Shown in pieces: positions 6,346-10,959 of a stretch of DNA of 10,959 nt. A program made the position numbers and the translations under genes. The stretch comes from RBG-16-66-20 sp035517595 (GTDB lineage Bacteria; Pseudomonadota; Gammaproteobacteria; Burkholderiales; SG8-39), in NCBI GenBank assembly GCA_035517595.1, contig DATIYN010000106.1, forward strand, positions 1-10,959. The letters run 5' to 3'. The first letter of the stretch is position 1; each line of letters starts with the position of its first letter. The notes below the pieces were generated by a model. That model ran no database searches. It worked only from the letters and a program-made list of their open reading frames with translations, and was not told the origin of the DNA.

Positions 6346-7090
6346 AGGCGGCAGCCCGCCGTGCCCAGTACGAGAACGTGCCGCGCACGATCGAGGGCTG
6401 CAGCAGGAATTTGCGCGCTTCCTCGGCGAGCTCGGGCTTTACCTCCTTGAAACCGCCCGCCGCCATCGCGCGGATCTGCAGGCGCGCGGCGCGCTCGAAG
6501 AAGACCGCGAGATAGGTGGCTTCTTCAATCGAATCTCCTGCAGTCAACAAACCATGATTCGCGAGCAGGATGGCTTTCGCGGAGCCCAGCGCGCCGGAGA
6601 TGATGCGGCCCTCGTCGTCGGCGACCGGAACGCCGGGCCATTCGGGCAGGTGAGCCGTGCCGTGCAGCATCGCGCCGTCCATGTGGATCGTCCTTAGCGG
6701 CTGGCCGGTCGCGGCGAGCGCGGACGCGTAGGGCGCATGCGTGTGCACGATCGCCTTCACGTCGGGGCGCTTGCGGTAGACCCAGACGTGGAAGCGCACG
6801 CCCGGATTCGCGCGGCCGCCGGCGAGCGGCTTCAGGTCATCGTCGACGAGGACCATCCGGTCGCCCGTCGCTTCCTCGAAGCCGAGGCCGAACTTGAGCG
6901 TCCACCAGGTGTTCGGCTTCTCACCCAGCGCAGTGACCTGGCCCGCGAGCCCGGATTCGTGGCCTTCCTTCGCGAGGATGCGGCAGCACGCCGCAAGCGC
7001 CTCGCGCGGAGAAAGCTCGAGCGCGCCGAGGTCCTCGTCCATCTCGCGGCTCACGCGCTCGAGGAAGTGCGCCTTGTCGGGCGGGTTCAT
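6344..7090 (-). CDS. Class II aldolase/adducin-family protein
   Basis: A 248-residue cytoplasmic protein with the AraD/FucA-type fold. The Zn-binding histidines are His116 and His118 (IVHTHAPY) and His179 (LLANHGLLT). The N-terminal loop GHESGLAGQVT (43-53) replaces the GTxGNIS type loop of sugar-phosphate aldolases. The segment NPGVRFHVWVYRKRPDV (95-111) aligns with PSSExxxHxxIY, so the usual catalytic Glu seems to be Gly97. Metal binding is therefore kept while the classic retro-aldol acid/base is lost, as in many uncharacterised members. It may act as a decarboxylase, an epimerase-like enzyme or on a non-phosphorylated substrate. It begins at ATG 7090 without a clear ribosome binding site, 40 bp from the earliest possible kup start, and is followed after 94 bp by the PtsN-like gene. 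The substrate is unknown. Confidence 0.88.
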   Translation of the reverse strand: MNPPDKAHFLERVSREMDEDLGALELSPREALAACCRILAKEGHESGLAGQVTALGEKPNTWWTLKFGLGFEEATGDRMVLVDDDLKPLAGGRANPGVRFHVWVYRKRPDVKAIVHTHAPYASALAATGQPLRTIHMDGAMLHGTAHLPEWPGVPVADDEGRIISGALGSAKAILLANHGLLTAGDSIEEATYLAVFFERAARLQIRAMAAGGFKEVKPELAEEARKFLLQPSIVRGTFSYWARRAAA

Positions 7091-7130
7091 CGGCTAGCGC
7101 AGTTCGAGGGAAAACGCAAAGATACGCCAT

Positions 7131-9083
7131 TTGATTTTTGTGCGGTGCAAGGGCAGACTTCGCCCCCTCTCCCCGAGCGCTCGACCCCGGCCCCTGCCCA
7201 ACGGAACGCACCCGATCAAGTCGAGCACGGCGGCGCTGACCCTGCTCGCGCTCGGCGTGGTGTTCGGCGACATCGGCACCAGCCCGCTGTACGCGGTGAA
7301 AGAAACCTTCTCGCCGACGCACGGCATTCCGCTGGACGCCGAGAACGTCCTCGGCGGCCTGTCGATGATCTTCTGGGCGCTCATGTTCGTGGTGTCCCTG
7401 AAGTACGTCGCGCTCATCATGCGCGCGGACAACCGCGGCGAGGGCGGCATCATGGCGCTGCTCGCGCTCGCCACCTCGGCGATCCGGGGCAACCCGAACT
7501 GGCGCAACGCGATCCTCCTGATCGGCGTCTTCGGTGCGTCGCTGTTCTACGGCGATGCGGTGCTCACGCCGGCGATCTCGGTGCTGTCCGCCGTAGAGGG
7601 TCTTGAGGTCGGGACGTCGGCGTTCAAGCCCTACGTGGTGCCGATTTCGGTCGGCGTCCTCGTCGCGCTGTTCGTCCTGCAGGCACGCGGTACCGCGGTC
7701 GTCGGGCAGCTCTTCGGTCCCGTCACGCTGGCGTGGTTCCTCGCGATCGGCGCGGCCGGCGTGCACGGCATTGCGCAGCACCCCGGCGTGCTGGCCGCGC
7801 TGAGCCCGGTCTACGCGATCGACTTCCTGACCGAGCATGTCACCACCTCTTTCGTGGTCCTCGGCTCGGTGGTTCTCGCGGTCACCGGAGCCGAGGCGCT
7901 GTACGCGGACATGGGGCATTTCGGCCGGGGTCCGGTGCGCATCGCCTGGTTCGCGCTGGTCGCGCCGTCGCTCGTGCTGAACTATTTCGGCCAGGGAGCA
8001 CTGCTGATCCTGCGCCCGTCGGCGCTGGTGAATCCGTTCTACCACCTGCTCCCGGCCTGGGCGTTGTACCCGATGGTGGGACTCGCGACCGCGGCGACGG
8101 TGATCGCCTCGCAGGCGACCATCTCCGGCACTTACTCGATGACCAAGCAGGCGATCCAGCTCGGCTTCCTGCCGCGCATGTCGGTGGTGCAGACCTCGGC
8201 GCGCGAGCGCGGGCAGATCTACATCCCGGGCATCAACTGGATCCTGCTCGCAGCCGTGATGGGCGCCGTGATCGGCTTCGGCTCGTCGTCGCGCCTCGCT
8301 TCGGCCTACGGCGTCGCGGTGACCGGCACCATGCTCGTCACCACGATCGTCACCTTCTTCCTGATCCGCTACGGCTGGGGCTATCCGCTCTGGGCCTGCA
8401 TCGCGGCGACCGGTTGCTTCGTCGTGGTGGACGCCGCCTTCTTCTCGTCGTGCCTGCTGAAAGTCGCCGACGGCGGCTGGTTTCCGCTGGCGATCGGAGC
8501 GCTGGTGTACCTGCTGATGACCACCTGGCGCCAGGGGCGCAGCGCGATGTTCCGCCGCCTGCGCGCGTCCTCGGTGCCGCTCAAGCCCTTCCTCGACTCG
8601 CTGTTCAAGGATCCGCCGCACCGCGTGTCGGGCACGTCGGTGTTCCTCACCGCGACGCCCGAGGCCACGCCGAGCGCGCTGCTGCACAATCTCAATCACA
8701 ACAGGGTGCTGCACGAGCGCGTGGTGTTCCTCACCGTCGAGGTCACCGACGAGCCGTGGGTGCCTTTCCAGGAGCGCGTCAAGCTGCAGAAGCTCGGCAA
8801 CGGCTGCTGGCGCGTGAACGTGCGCTTCGGCTTCATGAACGAGCCGGACGTCACGCGCGCGCTCGAGGTGGCCGACGGCCTGGGCCTGGAGCTCGACACC
8901 ATGACCACCTCGTACTTCCTCAGCCGCGAAACGGTGGTGCCGGTAGCCTCGATCCCGAGCGGCATGTCCTACTGGCGCGAAAAGCTGTTCGCGGCGATGG
9001 CGCGCAACGCCGGCAGCGCCGCCGACTATTTCAAGCTGCCGGCGAACCGCGTCATCGAGCTCGGCACCAAGGTCGAGATCTAG
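7131..9083 (+). CDS. kup: Kup-type low-affinity potassium uptake protein
   Basis: An inner-membrane K+ transporter (K+/H+ symport in the Kup/HAK/KT family) with about 12 TM segments and a cytosolic C-terminal domain (about 465-650). Signature blocks in order: LGVVFGDIGTSPLYA (41-55), YVALIMRADNRGEGGI (92-107), GASLFYGDAVLTPAISVLS (135-153), FGPVTLAWF (195-203), VTGAEALYADMGHFGRGP (251-268), SQATISGTYSMTKQAIQLG (327-345) and GTSVFLTATPEATPSALLHNL (501-521). Length is about 20 residues over the E. coli protein because the N-terminus is uncertain. The frame has no ATG before the first TM: options are TTG 7131, GTG 7140 or CTG 7194, none with a clear Shine-Dalgarno. Homology would place the true start near 7194. 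It converges on kdpE; the two TAG stops share CTAG (9080-9083). Family assignment is certain. Confidence 0.95.
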   Translation: MIFVRCKGRLRPLSPSARPRPLPNGTHPIKSSTAALTLLALGVVFGDIGTSPLYAVKETFSPTHGIPLDAENVLGGLSMIFWALMFVVSLKYVALIMRADNRGEGGIMALLALATSAIRGNPNWRNAILLIGVFGASLFYGDAVLTPAISVLSAVEGLEVGTSAFKPYVVPISVGVLVALFVLQARGTAVVGQLFGPVTLAWFLAIGAAGVHGIAQHPGVLAALSPVYAIDFLTEHVTTSFVVLGSVVLAVTGAEALYADMGHFGRGPVRIAWFALVAPSLVLNYFGQGALLILRPSALVNPFYHLLPAWALYPMVGLATAATVIASQATISGTYSMTKQAIQLGFLPRMSVVQTSARERGQIYIPGINWILLAAVMGAVIGFGSSSRLASAYGVAVTGTMLVTTIVTFFLIRYGWGYPLWACIAATGCFVVVDAAFFSSCLLKVADGGWFPLAIGALVYLLMTTWRQGRSAMFRRLRASSVPLKPFLDSLFKDPPHRVSGTSVFLTATPEATPSALLHNLNHNRVLHERVVFLTVEVTDEPWVPFQERVKLQKLGNGCWRVNVRFGFMNEPDVTRALEVADGLGLELDTMTTSYFLSRETVVPVASIPSGMSYWREKLFAAMARNAGSAADYFKLPANRVIELGTKVEI

Positions 9084-9778
9084 GCGTCGCCGGGGACGAG
9101 CCGGTAGCCGACGCCCGTTTCGGTGAGCAGGTGGCGCGGCCGGATCGGGTCGTCCTCGAGCTTGTCGCGCAGCTGCTTCATGAAGATGCGCAGGTAGTGC
9201 GTGTGCTCGACGTGCGAAGGCCCCCAGACCTCGCGCAGCAGCTGCCGGTGCGTGACCACCATCCCGAAGTGCTGCGCGAGGCAGGCGATCAGCCGGTATT
9301 CGTGCGGCGTGAGATGCACTTCCTTGCCCTCGCGCGTGACCTGGCGCCGCCCGAGGTCGATGCCGAGCCGCCCGAGCGCCAGCTTTTCCTCGCCCGAAGG
9401 CGCGCGCGCCGCGTGCCGCAGCGCGACGCGCACGCGCGCGAGCAGCTCGCCCACGCCGAAGGGCTTCGTGACGTAGTCGTCGGCGCCCGCATCGAGCGCC
9501 TCGACCTTGGCCTGCTCGCGCGCGCGCGCCGAGAGCACGAGGATCGGCATCGGCGACCAGGCGCGGATGCGCCGGATGACCTCGACGCCGTCGATGTCGG
9601 GCAGCCCGAGGTCGACGATCGCGAGGTCGGGCTTCTGCGTGCCGGCTTCGATCGCGCCGCGCTCGCCGTTCTCCGCCTCGACCACGCGAAAGCCCTCGGC
9701 GGCGAGCGAGGTGCGCAGGAAGCGCCGGATCTCGGGCTCGTCCTCGACGACGAGGATCGCCGGCGGCCGCGCCGTCAC
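9080..9778 (-). CDS. kdpE: KdpE, OmpR-family response regulator of K+ transport
   Basis: A 232-residue cytoplasmic transcription factor, phosphorylated by KdpD, that in other bacteria activates kdpFABC under K+ limitation. The receiver domain (about 7-120) has the acidic pair Glu12/Asp13, phosphoacceptor Asp56 (VDLGLPD), Ser83 and Lys105 (TKPFG). The winged-helix DNA-binding domain (about 131-230) carries the KdpE-typical stretches LTPHEYRLI, VVTHRQLLREVWGP and THYLRIFMKQLRDKLE. The start is a GTG at 9778 that overlaps the kdpD stop (GTGA, 9775-9778), with AGAGG about four bases upstream, so it is coupled to kdpD. At its 3' end it overlaps the kup stop by three bases. The call is strong because of the adjoining KdpD. 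Confidence 0.95.
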   Translation of the reverse strand: MTARPPAILVVEDEPEIRRFLRTSLAAEGFRVVEAENGERGAIEAGTQKPDLAIVDLGLPDIDGVEVIRRIRAWSPMPILVLSARAREQAKVEALDAGADDYVTKPFGVGELLARVRVALRHAARAPSGEEKLALGRLGIDLGRRQVTREGKEVHLTPHEYRLIACLAQHFGMVVTHRQLLREVWGPSHVEHTHYLRIFMKQLRDKLEDDPIRPRHLLTETGVGYRLVPGDA

Positions 9779-10959
9779 GCGGCCTCTGCGGGCGCATCCG
9801 GCTGCTCGGCGAGCGGCAGCGTGAAGCGGAACGCGGCGCCCGACGGCGAGCGCCGCTCGGCGCGGATCGCGCCGCCGTGCAGCCGGACGATGGCGCGGCA
9901 GATCGCGAGTCCCAGGCCGACGCCGCCGACCGCGCCCTCGGCCGCGCCGCGCTGGAACTTGTCGAACAAGCGCTCGGGATCGCCCTCGGGCAGGCCCGGA
10001 CCCGAGTCCTCGACGCTTACCTCCAGCACGCCCGCGTCCTGGCGGGCGCTCAGGCGGATCGCGGTGCCCGCCGGCGTGTACTTGGTCGCGTTCTCGAGCA
10101 GGTTGGCGATCACCTGCTCGATGAGCGCGGCATCCACGCGCACGAGCGGCAGGTCGGCGGGCAGGTCGACCTGGACCGGATATCCGGCGAGCGAGCGCTG
10201 CATGCGGTGCAGCACCGCGCCGACGATCTCGCCGAGCGCGTGCCAGTCGAGGTCGAGCGCGATGCTGCCGGCCTCCAGGCGCGTCATCTCGAGCACGTTG
10301 GCGACCAGCGAGGCCATCTGCTGCGACTGCAGGAACACGCTGCGCGCGAGCGCCGCGCGCTCCGCGGCCCCCATCTGCTCGCCGCGCTCGGAGAGGCTGG
10401 AGGAAGCGCCCGAGATGACGGCGAGCGGCGTGCGCAGGTCATGCGAGATTGAGGCGAGCAGCGCGTTGCGCAGTCCCTCGGTCTCGGCGCTCACCTGCGC
10501 GTGCTGCGCCCGCTCGGCAAGCTGCGCGCGCTCGATCGCGAGCGCGATCTGCCCGGCGAAGGTCTCGAGCAGGTGGAACTGCTCGGGCAGCAGCACGCGG
10601 CGCGGGTTCGCGGGCAGCACGCCGAGCACGCCGAGGCAGGCTTGGCTGCCCTTGAGCGGCACGTAGAGCGCCTCGGCGGCCGGCAGCGTGTGCGTGCCGT
10701 GGCCCGCGGGTTCGCCGTGGTCGTGGACCCATTGCGCGACCGCGAGGTCGGCGCCGTGCAGCGAGCCGCTGATGCTGTCGCCGCGTGGGTAGTGCAGCCG
10801 GCCGCCCGCCCCGGGCAGCAGCACGACGACCTGGCTGTCGAAGACTTCGCTCACGTGGCGCACCGAGACGCGCGCCATGGCCTCCTGGCCGCGCGTCGCG
10901 GCAAGCTCGCGGCTCATCGCGTAGAGCTGCGCCGTGCGCCGCTCGCGGTGCGCGGCGAC
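9775..10959 (-). CDS. kdpD: KdpD, K+-responsive sensor histidine kinase, C-terminal part
   Basis: This is the last 394 codons of an inner-membrane sensor kinase normally near 900 residues; the N-terminal KdpD/Usp domains and four TM helices lie beyond the right edge. The frame is open from the edge, and the Met at 10917 is internal (preceded by RRTAQLYA, with MSRELAATRG following, typical of KdpD just after the membrane part). Counting from that Met: a GAF-like domain (about 10-130), the HisKA H-box SISHDLRTPL with His159, N-box NLLENATKYTP (Asn276), G1 VEDSGPGLP (302-310), F-box LFDKFQRG (317-324) and G2 GVGLGLAICRAI (332-343). All kinase residues are intact. The TGA stop overlaps the kdpE GTG. 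kdpFABC would be expected upstream, off the window. Confidence 0.95.
   Translation of the reverse strand, partial: VAAHRERRTAQLYAMSRELAATRGQEAMARVSVRHVSEVFDSQVVVLLPGAGGRLHYPRGDSISGSLHGADLAVAQWVHDHGEPAGHGTHTLPAAEALYVPLKGSQACLGVLGVLPANPRRVLLPEQFHLLETFAGQIALAIERAQLAERAQHAQVSAETEGLRNALLASISHDLRTPLAVISGASSSLSERGEQMGAAERAALARSVFLQSQQMASLVANVLEMTRLEAGSIALDLDWHALGEIVGAVLHRMQRSLAGYPVQVDLPADLPLVRVDAALIEQVIANLLENATKYTPAGTAIRLSARQDAGVLEVSVEDSGPGLPEGDPERLFDKFQRGAAEGAVGGVGLGLAICRAIVRLHGGAIRAERRSPSGAAFRFTLPLAEQPDAPAEAA

Noticed and set aside
7151..7165. GGGC-N7-GCCC hairpin and the nearby palindrome CGAGCGCTCG (7174-7183) in the kup 5' region
   Set aside because: Short GC stems are expected by chance in DNA this GC-rich; no riboswitch consensus or terminator U-run accompanies them.
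6921..9797. 958-codon minus-strand open frame opposite kup and across kdpE
   Set aside because: Kup and KdpE motifs are complete in their own frames; this frame shows only compositional bias.
7733..10666. 977-codon plus-strand open frame within kup and opposite kdpE/kdpD
   Set aside because: Same reason: a shadow frame with no family signature.

Overview
The window is very GC-rich, densely coding DNA from a proteobacterium, most likely a betaproteobacterium of Burkholderiales type. The case rests on a Bug-family (TctC-like) periplasmic binding protein, a family greatly expanded in that group, together with GC-rich codon use and the protein families present. No RNA genes, CRISPR array, insertion sequence or phage genes were seen. 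The species cannot be named from the sequence.

Left part (1-3186, minus strand): four tightly packed genes, read right to left. They are a Bug-type solute-binding protein, an SDR oxidoreductase, an EmrA/HlyD-type membrane fusion protein and the start of an EmrB/QacA-type MFS exporter that runs off the left edge. Gaps are 10 bp or less, or the genes overlap at stop/start, so this looks like one transcript.

Middle (3227-5778, plus strand): a divergent pair separated from the first operon by only 40 bp. It holds an IlvD/Edd-family Fe-S dehydratase whose stop overlaps (ATGA) the start of a beta-hydroxyacid dehydrogenase. Together the two divergent units look like a locus for uptake, conversion and possibly export of a small hydroxy- or sugar-acid-like compound. 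The substrate is not evident and no regulator lies in the window.

Next (5794-7090, minus strand): a class II aldolase/adducin-family protein followed by a stand-alone PtsN-like EIIA(Ntr) domain protein. A short AAAGGG/CCCTTT inverted repeat sits at the aldolase stop codon.

Right part (7131-10959): a potassium locus. Kup (plus strand) converges on kdpE and kdpD (minus strand), and the kup and kdpE stop codons share one CTAG tetranucleotide. KdpD is cut by the right edge. kdpFABC would be expected beyond that edge, but this is inference. A PtsN paralogue so close to kup and kdpDE is the most suggestive feature, because EIIA(Ntr) is known in E. coli to bind KdpD and the K+ uptake protein TrkA. 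No clearly new type of system is visible; the findings are mostly unusual arrangements and family deviations.
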